From an uncultured Roseburia sp. (GTDB lineage: Bacteria; Bacillota; Clostridia; Lachnospirales; Lachnospiraceae): DNA of 64,000 nucleotides. The stretch lies in the NCBI GenBank assembly GCA_900548205.1, contig URJS01000002.1:19384-83383 (forward strand), given 5' to 3'. Under the pieces are notes generated by a model. It was given only the letters and a program-made list of their open reading frames with translations, searched no databases and was not told the origin of the DNA. The position numbers were made by a program, and so were the translations under genes. Positions within the stretch are counted from its first letter, which is position 1, and the number at the start of each line of letters is the position of its first letter. This document shows positions 44,244 to 52,453 of the stretch, piece by piece.

Positions 44244-44272
44244 ATAGTAGTACCATTTTTCCTATTTGTCAA
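44244..44272 (-). promoter_or_regulatory. Promoter of the iscS-iscU-rrf2-cysK operon
   Basis: On the minus strand TTGACA is followed after 17 bases by TACTAT, then AAT. Confidence 0.75.
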
Positions 44273-44330
44273 TAAAAAAATTCCTTTTCGTGATACATGT
44301 ACTTTATTCTGTACAACGAAAAGGAATTTT
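44271..44330 (-). terminator. Terminator after larE
   Basis: On the minus strand AATTCCTTTTCGT pairs with ACGAAAAGGAATT (13 bp, perfect) and is followed by a T run. It ends the larE transcript just before the isc promoter. Confidence 0.9.
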
Positions 44331-44332
44331 CC

Positions 44333-45151
44333 TTATTTCTCTATCCCGTCATTCATGCTTCCCATCCGATAACCGCCCAGATCAAGCGTCGCATAGGCAA
44401 AGCCGATATTTTTTAATTTCTCCTGAATCCTCTGGCAAAGCTCCTGCGAAAGTATCTTCGGAAAATCGTCTGCGCCAAGCTCGATCCGCGCAAGGACACG
44501 CGCCGCGTCATTTCCATGCATCCGCACACGCACCTGACGAAAACCCAGCTCAAACAAAAACTGCTCTGCCTCATCGACCATTGCAAGCTTTTCTGCCGTG
44601 ATCTGCTCCCCGTATACAAAGCGTGTCGCAAGACATGCAAACGACGGCTTATCCCAAACGGGAATCTCCATCTCCTTTGCGAGCGCACGGATCGTTTTCT
44701 TGTCAATGCCAAGCTCCCGCAGCGGACTTAGCACTCCAAGCTCGTCGACCGCACGCAGCCCCGGACGGTAATCGGCGTTATCATCTAGGTTTGACGCCTC
44801 CGCCACATAGGGCATACCCAGCCGCTTTGCCTCCGCACAGATTTGCCCAAACAGCGATTTTTTACAAATATAGCAGCGATCCGGCGGATTTTCCGCAAAG
44901 CCCTCGATCGTCAGCTCATCCACCTCCACGATAACATGGGAAATCCCCTCTTTCCGGCAAAATTCCCTTGCCGCATCAAGCTCACGCATCGGGAGGGAAC
45001 GCACCTTTACCGTGATCGCCGTAACATTTTCTCCGAGCACCTCATGTGCCGTCTTCAGCAAAAAAGCCGAGTCAACGCCGCCGGAAAACCCAATGGCAAG
45101 CCGCTCCTTTTTTGCAAGATAATCCTTTAACTGCTCCAGTTTTTCTCTCAT
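44333..45151 (-). CDS. larE: ATP-dependent sacrificial sulfur transferase LarE
   Basis: This 272-residue PP-loop protein makes thiocarboxylates for the nickel-pincer cofactor. The PP-loop is IGFSGGVDSAFLLKTA near residue 20; RCYICKKSLFG near 94 and KPSFACLATRFVYGEQ near 170 hold the cysteines used as sulfur donor or cluster ligands in the family. The ATG at 45151 is preferred over a TTG two codons earlier because AGGAG lies 9 bases before it. No larA, larB or larC is in the window. It lies 12 bases after murE and probably shares its transcript. Confidence 0.9.
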   Translation of the reverse strand: MREKLEQLKDYLAKKERLAIGFSGGVDSAFLLKTAHEVLGENVTAITVKVRSLPMRELDAAREFCRKEGISHVIVEVDELTIEGFAENPPDRCYICKKSLFGQICAEAKRLGMPYVAEASNLDDNADYRPGLRAVDELGVLSPLRELGIDKKTIRALAKEMEIPVWDKPSFACLATRFVYGEQITAEKLAMVDEAEQFLFELGFRQVRVRMHGNDAARVLARIELGADDFPKILSQELCQRIQEKLKNIGFAYATLDLGGYRMGSMNDGIEK

Positions 45152-45163
45152 AGTCAAACGCTC

Positions 45164-46663
45164 CTATCGCTTGCCTTCCTTGATCTCATCCAGTATCTCC
45201 GCTACCGCTTCCCGTTCGTCAAAATGATATTTTACTCCCTTGATCTCCTGATAATCCTCATGACCCTTTCCAAGCAAAACGATCATATCGCCCGGCTTTG
45301 CATGGGTCATACAGTAGGCTATCGCCTCTTTTCTGTCGTCAATCTCAATAAATTTACCGCCGCTTTTTGCAAGACCGACCTGAATATCACGATTGATGTC
45401 ACGAATCTCCTCATCTCTGGGATTATCGCAGGTGAGCACGCATAAGTCTGCCATCGCACCTGTCACCTCTCCCATATCATAACGTCTTAGCTTCGAGCGG
45501 TTGCCGCCGCCGCCGTACACACAGATCAGACGCTTCGGATGATATTCTAACAGCGTTGTCAGCACGCTTCTCGTGCTCACCTCATTATGCGCATAATCAA
45601 TGATCAGATAATAGTCCTTGGACACCGGCAGCATTTCCACACGCCCCCGCACCTGAACCTTAGAAAGCCCCTCTAAAATCGCCTCCTGCGAAACGCCTGC
45701 CAGATGACAGACCAGCATCGTCACCAGTGAATTGTAAACAGAAAAGCTGCCCGGTATATGCACCTTCGCCTCACAGGACATCACACCCTTCACCGCAAAA
45801 TGCATGCCAAGTCTTCCGTCTTCATTCAAAAAGCCAATATCGTATGCCGTAAGGTCCGGCTTTTCCCCCACAGCCGACTCTCCCGATACCGAAAAGCGAT
45901 GCACCTCACAGGTGTGACCTCTTAAAATCTCCTCACAATGAATATCATCATTGTTCACGATCCCAACCCTGCACTGGCGGAACAAAAGACTTTTACACTC
46001 TAAGTATTCCTCAAATGATGCATGCTCCGTCGGTCCGATATGATCCGGGGAGAGGTTTGTAAAAATGCCGTAATCAAATAAAATTCCGGCGGTGCGGTCA
46101 AGCTTCAGCCCCTGCGACGAGACCTCCATGACCACATATTCGCACCCTGCCTCGACCATTGCCGCAAACATCCGGTGGAGCTCATAGGATTCCGGCGTTG
46201 TATTTTTTGCCGGAAACTGTTCCTCTCCGATCAATGCGCCGATCGTACCGATCAGACCGACCTTCTTGCCCGCCAGCTCCAAAACATTTTTTATCATATA
46301 AGTAGTCGTCGTCTTTCCCTTTGTTCCGGTCAGACCGATCGTCACAAGCTTACGCGCCGGATGATCAAAGAGCGCCGCCGACATATATGCAAGCGCCCTT
46401 CGCGCAGACGCCACCTTAAGCACCGTCACAGAATCCGGAATCTGCTCCGCTTCACTCTCCCTCTCCAATACAATGACAGACGCGCCGGCTTCCACCGCAT
46501 CGGAAATATAACTGTGCCCGTCCGTGACAGCGCCCACCATGCAGACAAACATCGTCTCCTTCGCTATCTTTCTGGAATCATAGACAATATCCCGCACCTC
46601 CGCATCCATACTGCCTTTCAGGCACTCGTATGCAAGCTCCCTGCAAATCTGACTCAGCTTCAT
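45164..46663 (-). CDS. murE: UDP-MurNAc-tripeptide synthetase MurE (probably meso-DAP adding)
   Basis: This 499-residue Mur ligase adds the third amino acid of the peptidoglycan stem. The P-loop GLTGTKGKTTTTYMI lies near 110, followed by NTTPESYELHR and YAHNEVSTRSVL. The specificity loop reads TCDNPRDEEI; DNPR is the meso-diaminopimelate signature, in line with dapF directly upstream. GGGGGAG lies just before the ATG at 46663; a start 16 codons earlier lacks one. Confidence 0.92.
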   Translation of the reverse strand: MKLSQICRELAYECLKGSMDAEVRDIVYDSRKIAKETMFVCMVGAVTDGHSYISDAVEAGASVIVLERESEAEQIPDSVTVLKVASARRALAYMSAALFDHPARKLVTIGLTGTKGKTTTTYMIKNVLELAGKKVGLIGTIGALIGEEQFPAKNTTPESYELHRMFAAMVEAGCEYVVMEVSSQGLKLDRTAGILFDYGIFTNLSPDHIGPTEHASFEEYLECKSLLFRQCRVGIVNNDDIHCEEILRGHTCEVHRFSVSGESAVGEKPDLTAYDIGFLNEDGRLGMHFAVKGVMSCEAKVHIPGSFSVYNSLVTMLVCHLAGVSQEAILEGLSKVQVRGRVEMLPVSKDYYLIIDYAHNEVSTRSVLTTLLEYHPKRLICVYGGGGNRSKLRRYDMGEVTGAMADLCVLTCDNPRDEEIRDINRDIQVGLAKSGGKFIEIDDRKEAIAYCMTHAKPGDMIVLLGKGHEDYQEIKGVKYHFDEREAVAEILDEIKEGKR

Positions 46664-46737
46664 TTTCTCCCCCTGTTTCTTTACACAACAGAAAGTGCAC
46701 GCCGCGCGCACACTTTATGCTGTTTCCTTTCTATTCA

Positions 46738-47589
46738 TTATTTCAAAATATGGGAGGCGTCTATTTCCGCCTCAAATACTGTGTGAGACGGTCCTGTCAT
46801 AAACAGGTGGTCTGTCGCCTCATCCCACTCGATCAGCAGCGGACCTCCAATCTGCTCCACCGTCACTCTCCGGTCCAGACGTCCGGTCAAAACACCCGCC
46901 ACGACTGCCGTCGCACAGCCCGTGCCGCAGCCGATCGTCTCCCCTGTGCCGCGCTCCCACTCACGCATTTTTACATAGTCCCTGCTGATAAGCTCCGTAA
47001 AAGTCACATTCGTCTTATTCGGAAACAGCGCCGTCATATGCTCAAGCGCCCTGCCGTAGCGCTCCACATCAAGCTCTGCCACGGAATCCACATACATCGC
47101 ACAATGCGGATTGCCCCAGGAAACTGCCGTAACGGCAAATGTTCGGTCAAGCACGGTCACAGGCTGCTCGACAAACTGCGCAAGCGGCGTACGAACCGGT
47201 ATCACCTTTGTATCAAGCCTTGGCTCTCCGATGTCTGCGCAGATATTTGAGACAAGACCATCTGTCACGGTCAGCGTCAAATGCTGCATTCCGCCCAGCG
47301 TCTCTATGACAAGCTGCGTCTTGTCCGTCAGCCGATGGTCGTATACATATTTTCCGACGCTGCGCAGCGCGTTGCCGCACATCTCCCCCTCCGTACCGTC
47401 CGGGTTAAACATCCGCATACGAAAATCTCCTTTTTCAGACGGACAGATCAGCACCATCCCGTCTGATCCGACGGCAAAATGGCGGTCGCTGACAAACCGT
47501 GCCAGCTCCTGCAAATTTTTTAACTCCTGATGAATGGCGTCAATATAGACATAATCGTTGCCAAACGCCTGCATTTTTGTAAATCGCAT
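46738..47589 (-). CDS. dapF: Diaminopimelate epimerase
   Basis: This 283-residue cofactor-independent racemase converts LL- to meso-diaminopimelate for lysine and peptidoglycan. Both catalytic cysteines are present, in MFNPDGTEGEMCGNALR near 72 and ETIGCGTGCATAVV near 218, with the N-terminal MQAFGNDYVYID. Its product is the substrate predicted for the adjacent MurE. Confidence 0.96.
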   Translation of the reverse strand: MRFTKMQAFGNDYVYIDAIHQELKNLQELARFVSDRHFAVGSDGMVLICPSEKGDFRMRMFNPDGTEGEMCGNALRSVGKYVYDHRLTDKTQLVIETLGGMQHLTLTVTDGLVSNICADIGEPRLDTKVIPVRTPLAQFVEQPVTVLDRTFAVTAVSWGNPHCAMYVDSVAELDVERYGRALEHMTALFPNKTNVTFTELISRDYVKMREWERGTGETIGCGTGCATAVVAGVLTGRLDRRVTVEQIGGPLLIEWDEATDHLFMTGPSHTVFEAEIDASHILK

Positions 47590-47641
47590 CTTTCTCCCTC
47601 TTTGTCTGTGATTCGTGAAAGCCCCCGGTATCTAAGACAGC

Positions 47642-48826
47642 TCAGCCATTCATTGCACGATCTAAATCCGCGATAATATCTTCCACATTCTCAATGCCGA
47701 CCGACATCCGAAGGAAACAGTCCGTAATGCCAAGGCTCTCCTTAATATCCTTTGGCGTGTCCTCATGCGTCTGCGTCGTCGGATAGGTGATGAGCGTCTC
47801 CGTACCGCCAAGGCTCTCGGCAAACATGATCATATCCACACCCTTTAAAATATTCTTAACCGTCTCAAAGCAGTCAACCGTAAAGGAGATCATGCCGCCG
47901 AATCCGCTCGTCTGCGCCGTTGTGACCGCATAATCCTTGTGGTCAGCAAAGCCGACATAATACACCTCTTTTACCTTCGGCTGCGCGCGCAGCCACTCCG
48001 CTACTTTTTTCGCATTTTCATTATGTCTGTCCATACGCACGGCAAGCGTCTTGATCCCCCGCAGGATCAGCCAGCTGTCAAGCGGCGCAAGCTGGCTTCC
48101 GTGCGACTTGATATGCACCTGGATCTGACGTGCGATCTCCTCATCCTCCTTTACCACCACGATGCCGGAAATCGTATCGTTATGCCCGCCGAGGTATTTA
48201 GTGGAGCTGTGCGTCACAATATCCGCGCCAAGCTCCAGCGGTCTTTGGAAATACGGAGTCAAAAATGTATTATCCGCAACGGTCAGCGCCCCGATCTCCT
48301 TTGCAAGCTTTGCAATCGCGCGGATATCCGCTACCTTCATCATCGGATTGGTCGGCGTCTCCACAAAGATCATTTTTGTCTGCGGCGTGATCGCAGCCTT
48401 CACTGCATCCAAATCGGACATATCCACATAAGTGTGCGTGATGCCGTATTTGCCGAACACATCACCAATAATACGGAAGGTGCCGCCGTAAATATCATCC
48501 GAGAGAATGACATGCTCCCCCGGATTCAGCAGAGAAAAGACCGCAAGGTTTGCTGCCTGTCCGCTGGAAAAGGCAAAGCCCTGGATGCCGCCCTCTAAAA
48601 TCGCCATCGTGCGCTCCAGCTCCTGTCTCGTCGGATTTTTCAGGCGGCTGTAATCAAAGCCCGTTGAATTGCCAAGCTCCGGGTGACGAAACGTCGCCGT
48701 CTGAAAAATCGGCATGCTGACTGCTCCTGTCAGCGGCTCTGTGCCGAGCGCCCCGTGAACTGCCTTTGACTCAAAATGCAGGTTTTCTTTTGTATCAAAA
48801 TCTGTGTAATTACTGAAATTCTTCAT
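47642..48826 (-). CDS. Trans-sulfuration PLP enzyme (cystathionine gamma-synthase/lyase family)
   Basis: This 394-residue Cys/Met-metabolism enzyme has the PLP lysine in THSSTKYLGGHNDTISG near 205, the cofactor loop FSSGQAANLAVFSLL and the C-terminal AESLGGTETLITYP. Members act as cystathionine gamma-synthase, cystathionine beta- or gamma-lyase, or methionine gamma-lyase, which sequence alone does not separate here. The ATG at 48826 has GGAG 6 bases before it. It is divergent from an AraC regulator, which may control it. Confidence 0.9.
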   Translation of the reverse strand: MKNFSNYTDFDTKENLHFESKAVHGALGTEPLTGAVSMPIFQTATFRHPELGNSTGFDYSRLKNPTRQELERTMAILEGGIQGFAFSSGQAANLAVFSLLNPGEHVILSDDIYGGTFRIIGDVFGKYGITHTYVDMSDLDAVKAAITPQTKMIFVETPTNPMMKVADIRAIAKLAKEIGALTVADNTFLTPYFQRPLELGADIVTHSSTKYLGGHNDTISGIVVVKEDEEIARQIQVHIKSHGSQLAPLDSWLILRGIKTLAVRMDRHNENAKKVAEWLRAQPKVKEVYYVGFADHKDYAVTTAQTSGFGGMISFTVDCFETVKNILKGVDMIMFAESLGGTETLITYPTTQTHEDTPKDIKESLGITDCFLRMSVGIENVEDIIADLDRAMNG

Positions 48827-48882
48827 CCTACTCTCCATTTCCTCACACTGTCATTGGTTCCTTCAAATATTTCCATAAGCTT

Positions 48883-48945
48883 ATTATACATGACACTATT
48901 TAAAAGATATACTAGACAAGTGCTTTTTATATTGCAAATAGTGCT
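48883..48945. promoter_or_regulatory. Divergent control region between the trans-sulfuration and AraC genes
   Basis: On the minus strand a perfect TATAAT (48883-48888) lacks a -35 box. AAATAGTGTC (minus, 48892-48901) and AAATAGTGCT (plus, 48936-48945) form inverted half-sites. An activator-dependent promoter is inferred. Confidence 0.4.
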
Positions 48946-48960
48946 ATTTTGTACTAAAGT
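48932..48960 (+). promoter_or_regulatory. Promoter of the AraC-family gene
   Basis: TTGCAA is followed after 17 bases by TAAAGT, 40 bases before the start codon. One of the AAATAGTG half-sites lies in its spacer. Confidence 0.55.
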
Positions 48961-48999
48961 AAAAGACACAGACAACTACAAGAACAGCGAGGTTTTTCT

Positions 49000-49854
49000 A
49001 TGCCGGAATACAAAAAGGTCGGTTATCTGACTGACAGCTTTAAAATGTTTCATTTAAAAGATGCGGCGCGCCGGGAATTTGGCTACCACTATCATGATTT
49101 TCATAAGATATTGATCCTCCTAAGCGGCGACGTTTCCTATACCATTGAAGGACATACCTATGATCTCCTTGCGGACGATATTGTGCTTGTCAATGCCGGT
49201 GAGGTACACAAGCCTGCGATCCACTCCGATACCCCCTATGAGCGCATCATTATCTATGTTTCCCCGGACTTTCTGGAGGAATACGGGGAGGAGGAAAATA
49301 GTCTCACACGCTGCTTTCATCAGGCGCGCGCCAGACACTCACACGTTCTTCGCCGCCGGCCTGCCAGAAGCAGCCGCCTTAACACTGTCCTGCGTGAGCT
49401 TGACCGCTCGCTGAACGATACGGATTATGCCGGTGCGCTCTATCACCGCATCCTTTTTCTGGAATTTATGATCCAGCTAAACCGCTCCGCGCTGCACGAT
49501 CAGCTGCAATTTATCGGTGATTCCACCTCCAATGAGAAAATTTTATCCATTCTCTCGTATCTAAATACACACCTGACCGAGGACCTTTGCATCAACGAGC
49601 TTTCGGAACGCTTTTTCCTAAGCCGCTATTATCTGATGCATACCTTTAAGGAACAGACAGGCTATACAATCGGAAGCTATCTCTCCGCCAAGCGTCTTCT
49701 TCTTGCCAGGGAGCTGATCGCCGCAGGAACACCTATCACAGACGCCTGCTATGCCTGCGGCTTCCGCAATTATTCAACCTTTGCAAGAGCTTATAAAAAA
49801 AGCTTCGGCGAATCCCCGCGGGAACATCGCCAAAGCTCTTTTTCCGTAAATTAA
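49000..49854 (+). CDS. AraC-family transcriptional regulator
   Basis: This 284-residue regulator has an N-terminal cupin sensor domain (HYHDFHKILILLSGDVSYTI, LVNAGEVHKPAI) and a C-terminal double HTH (ELSERFFLSRYYLMHTFKEQ, ITDACYACGFRNYSTFARAY, GESPREHR). GAGG precedes the ATG. It is transcribed away from the trans-sulfuration gene, and its TAA stop overlaps the stop codon of the convergent pyrophosphatase gene. The ligand is unknown; a sulfur compound would fit the neighbour. Confidence 0.92.
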   Translation: MPEYKKVGYLTDSFKMFHLKDAARREFGYHYHDFHKILILLSGDVSYTIEGHTYDLLADDIVLVNAGEVHKPAIHSDTPYERIIIYVSPDFLEEYGEEENSLTRCFHQARARHSHVLRRRPARSSRLNTVLRELDRSLNDTDYAGALYHRILFLEFMIQLNRSALHDQLQFIGDSTSNEKILSILSYLNTHLTEDLCINELSERFFLSRYYLMHTFKEQTGYTIGSYLSAKRLLLARELIAAGTPITDACYACGFRNYSTFARAYKKSFGESPREHRQSSFSVN

Positions 49855-51509
49855 AGCTGTTTTTCTGCCAGTGTCTCCATCAGACGCGGAATCATCTGCT
49901 TCTTGCGCGACACGATGCCTGGAAGCAAGATCCCGCTCCCATCCTCCTGCTTTTTAAACGCATGCGCCAGCAGTCTGCCCGCCTCTCCGCCTGCAAAGAT
50001 CACCTTGGAGGTCTCCTCCAAAATATCTGTCAGCATGACGTAGACCATGGAAAGCTTCTTCTCCTCCAGCACCTTTTTTAGGAAGGGCTGTAGCTGCTCT
50101 CCAAGCTTATCGAGCTCCTCACGGCTCATCGCACTGATCTGCGCAACGCCAAAATCACAGACATTCGTGTGAAATACCTTAAAGTCCTGATAAAAGATTT
50201 CCTCTGTCGTCTTATTCTGAAAATCACTTCCGGCGCGGAACATATTCTTGGCATGCTCCTCAATCTCTATGCCCGCAATCTTTGCCAGATTCTCCGCTGC
50301 TTCCTTATCAAACGGCGTGCAGGTCGGCGAACGGAACATCAGCGTATCAGAAATGATCGCCGAGACCAAAAGCCCCGCAATCTGCTCAGGAATCTCGACC
50401 TGCTTCTCCTGATACATCTGATATACGATCGTGGAGGTACAGCCCAGCGGCTGATTGCGGAAATACACCGGTGATGCAGTCTCAAAGCTGCCCAGTCTGT
50501 GATGGTCGATGATCTCCAAAATCTCCGCCTCACCGATACCGTCCACTGCCTGTGACTTCTCATTATGATCTACCAGTATGACCTGTTTTTTCTGCATATT
50601 CATCAAATTACGTCTGGAAACCATTCCGACATAATTTCCGTTTTCATTGAGGACAGGAAAATCGCGATGGCGCACCTTTCCCATCTCCTCCTTCACATCA
50701 TCCACATAATCGTCGATCTGGAAGGTGATCAGCCGCTGCTTTGTCATATACTGCTTGATCGGCATACTCTGGTGGATCAGCCGCGCTACCAAAAAGGTAT
50801 CATACGGCGTCGTGATGATCACACAGTCATGCTTTTTGGCAAGCTGGCTTACCTCCTCATCGACCTCAATGCCTCCGCCAATGATGATACAGCTTGCGCC
50901 GGAGCGTATCGCCTGTATCTGCGCCTCCTGACGGTCCCCAAGAATCACAAGATCATCCTCCTTGATGATTCCTGCCATATACTCAAGATTTGAGGTTGCC
51001 ATCACAACCTTCCCCCGCACAAAGTGCGCGTGCTCATTGCCGCAATACACCTCGCCCCCCAGCGTCTCAGCGATCGTCCGGTACTGCGTCCGCGACTGGG
51101 ACAGCGCCCGGTTATCGAGAACGTCCATATAAGAGGTTGCAATATCCTTTGTTACGATAATTCCCTCGATCTTGCCAAAGCGGTTTGTCACGGGAAGCGT
51201 CACGACGTCAAGCTGCTTCATAAGCTCCCACGCCCGCTTTAGGGAGATCTGGCTGCTCACTCCGGCAGTTCTGCGAATGCTGATGTCCTTTAGCTGTGCT
51301 CCCGCAAAGGTGACAAGCTCCGGCTCCTTTACTCCAAAGCAGCCTATGACGTAACGCGTCTCCTGATTCAGCTCACCTGCACGCTTCGCCACAAACTGCT
51401 TGTCCTCTGTCTGATTTTTCAGATAGGCATACGAAATCGCCGCACAGATCGAATCCGTGTCAGGATTTTTATGCCCCACTACCCAAACCTTCTTTGTTTC
51501 TGCGCTCAT
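49851..51509 (-). CDS. Manganese-dependent inorganic pyrophosphatase with CBS and DRTGG domains
   Basis: This 552-residue family II pyrophosphatase hydrolyses diphosphate. The DHH phosphoesterase core is split: VVGHKNPDTDSICAAISYAY at the N-terminus and EIIDHHRLGSF near 340, with the DHHA2 domain (about 420-550) at the end. Between them lies a regulatory insert with CBS, DRTGG and CBS segments (TLPVTNRFGKIEGIIVTKDI, DRQEAQIQAI, FPVLNENGNYVGMVSR). Such CBS-PPases are inhibited or activated by adenine nucleotides. The ends of this gene and the AraC gene overlap by 4 bases. Confidence 0.94.
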   Translation of the reverse strand: MSAETKKVWVVGHKNPDTDSICAAISYAYLKNQTEDKQFVAKRAGELNQETRYVIGCFGVKEPELVTFAGAQLKDISIRRTAGVSSQISLKRAWELMKQLDVVTLPVTNRFGKIEGIIVTKDIATSYMDVLDNRALSQSRTQYRTIAETLGGEVYCGNEHAHFVRGKVVMATSNLEYMAGIIKEDDLVILGDRQEAQIQAIRSGASCIIIGGGIEVDEEVSQLAKKHDCVIITTPYDTFLVARLIHQSMPIKQYMTKQRLITFQIDDYVDDVKEEMGKVRHRDFPVLNENGNYVGMVSRRNLMNMQKKQVILVDHNEKSQAVDGIGEAEILEIIDHHRLGSFETASPVYFRNQPLGCTSTIVYQMYQEKQVEIPEQIAGLLVSAIISDTLMFRSPTCTPFDKEAAENLAKIAGIEIEEHAKNMFRAGSDFQNKTTEEIFYQDFKVFHTNVCDFGVAQISAMSREELDKLGEQLQPFLKKVLEEKKLSMVYVMLTDILEETSKVIFAGGEAGRLLAHAFKKQEDGSGILLPGIVSRKKQMIPRLMETLAEKQL

Positions 51510-51518
51510 AAACCTCCT

Positions 51519-52346
51519 TTAAAAATTAAATACTCCAAGCGAATACAATATGTAACCGGTCAACAGTACAAAATTCAGTACGGAAAACCATGACAGACAT
51601 TTTAAATAACCACGGATGGAGCCGACTCCCTGTTCCATCGCCTCCATCTTTTCAATCTTTGAATCAAATTCGTTAAAAAGGTCCTGAATATTGCGATAGC
51701 ACTTGACATTCTCAGAATGCACCTTCTCAGACAGATCCAGCTTGATCGATTCCAGCTGTGCCGTCGCATTTTCAAGAAGCGCCTTTACCTCGGCAATCTG
51801 CCCCTCGGAAAGCTTCTTATTTGCAATCGCCTGCTCCTCTAAGAACTGCTTATTCGTCGCCAGCTGCTCCTCGGAAAGCTTCTTATTTGCGGCAATCTGC
51901 TCCTCGTTCAATCTGCGGTTGGACGTCAGCTGCTCCTCGCTCGCCGCCTTCACCTCCGTCACCTGTCCGGAAATGCTCCGCTCAATCTCATCCATCTTGA
52001 GAGTGACCTTTCCCGCAAGCTCATCCACCTTTCTTGTAAATTCGGTTACGATGCGGTCCGCTTCCTCCTGCCGTTCCGTCAGAATATTCTGCAGCTCCTG
52101 CGCTTTATCCTCTCTCTCGTTCACAAGAGTCTGCAATTCCTGTACTTTATTCTCCTTTGATGCAAGGAGGTCCTGTAGCTGCTTTGCTTTCTCCCTGAAT
52201 TCATCGATCTGGCTTAATAAGAAATCTTCTTTTTCCACTTCTTCCTGTATCCTTTCGCGCTTATGTGATGCTGTTGTATTCGTCCGTACTGCCCGCGTTT
52301 TGCCGGGTGAAAGCTGTCTCTGCAATATTTGAAAGAGATTTGCCAT
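51519..52346 (-). CDS. Coiled-coil membrane-anchored protein with 11-residue repeats
   Basis: I do not recognise this 275-residue protein. It starts MANLFQILQRQLSPGKTRAV, then has coiled coil from about 40 to 235 and one C-terminal membrane helix (about 251-272). Residues about 136-190 hold five 11-residue repeats of the type EEQLATNKQFL or EEQIAANKKLS, and residues about 66-100 hold two to three 14-residue repeats (VQELQTLVNERED, AQELQNILTERQE). GGAG lies 9 bases before the ATG at 52346. It lies 9 bases after the pyrophosphatase gene start, so it precedes it in one transcript. A tail-anchored tether or spacer is plausible. Confidence 0.6.
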   Translation of the reverse strand: MANLFQILQRQLSPGKTRAVRTNTTASHKRERIQEEVEKEDFLLSQIDEFREKAKQLQDLLASKENKVQELQTLVNEREDKAQELQNILTERQEEADRIVTEFTRKVDELAGKVTLKMDEIERSISGQVTEVKAASEEQLTSNRRLNEEQIAANKKLSEEQLATNKQFLEEQAIANKKLSEGQIAEVKALLENATAQLESIKLDLSEKVHSENVKCYRNIQDLFNEFDSKIEKMEAMEQGVGSIRGYLKCLSWFSVLNFVLLTGYILYSLGVFNF

Positions 52347-52453
52347 CTGTACTTTCTCCCCACTTTCTACGAATTTGAAAAACATCTGTGTTTATTCTAA
52401 CATTATCATTTTTCTTTGTAAAGCAAGAAAACACCGCAAAAAACGACTGCCGC

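Noticed and set aside
48839..48999. SAM or other sulfur riboswitch before the trans-sulfuration gene
   Set aside because: The intergenic region is too short and AT-rich, with no matching conserved core or terminator.
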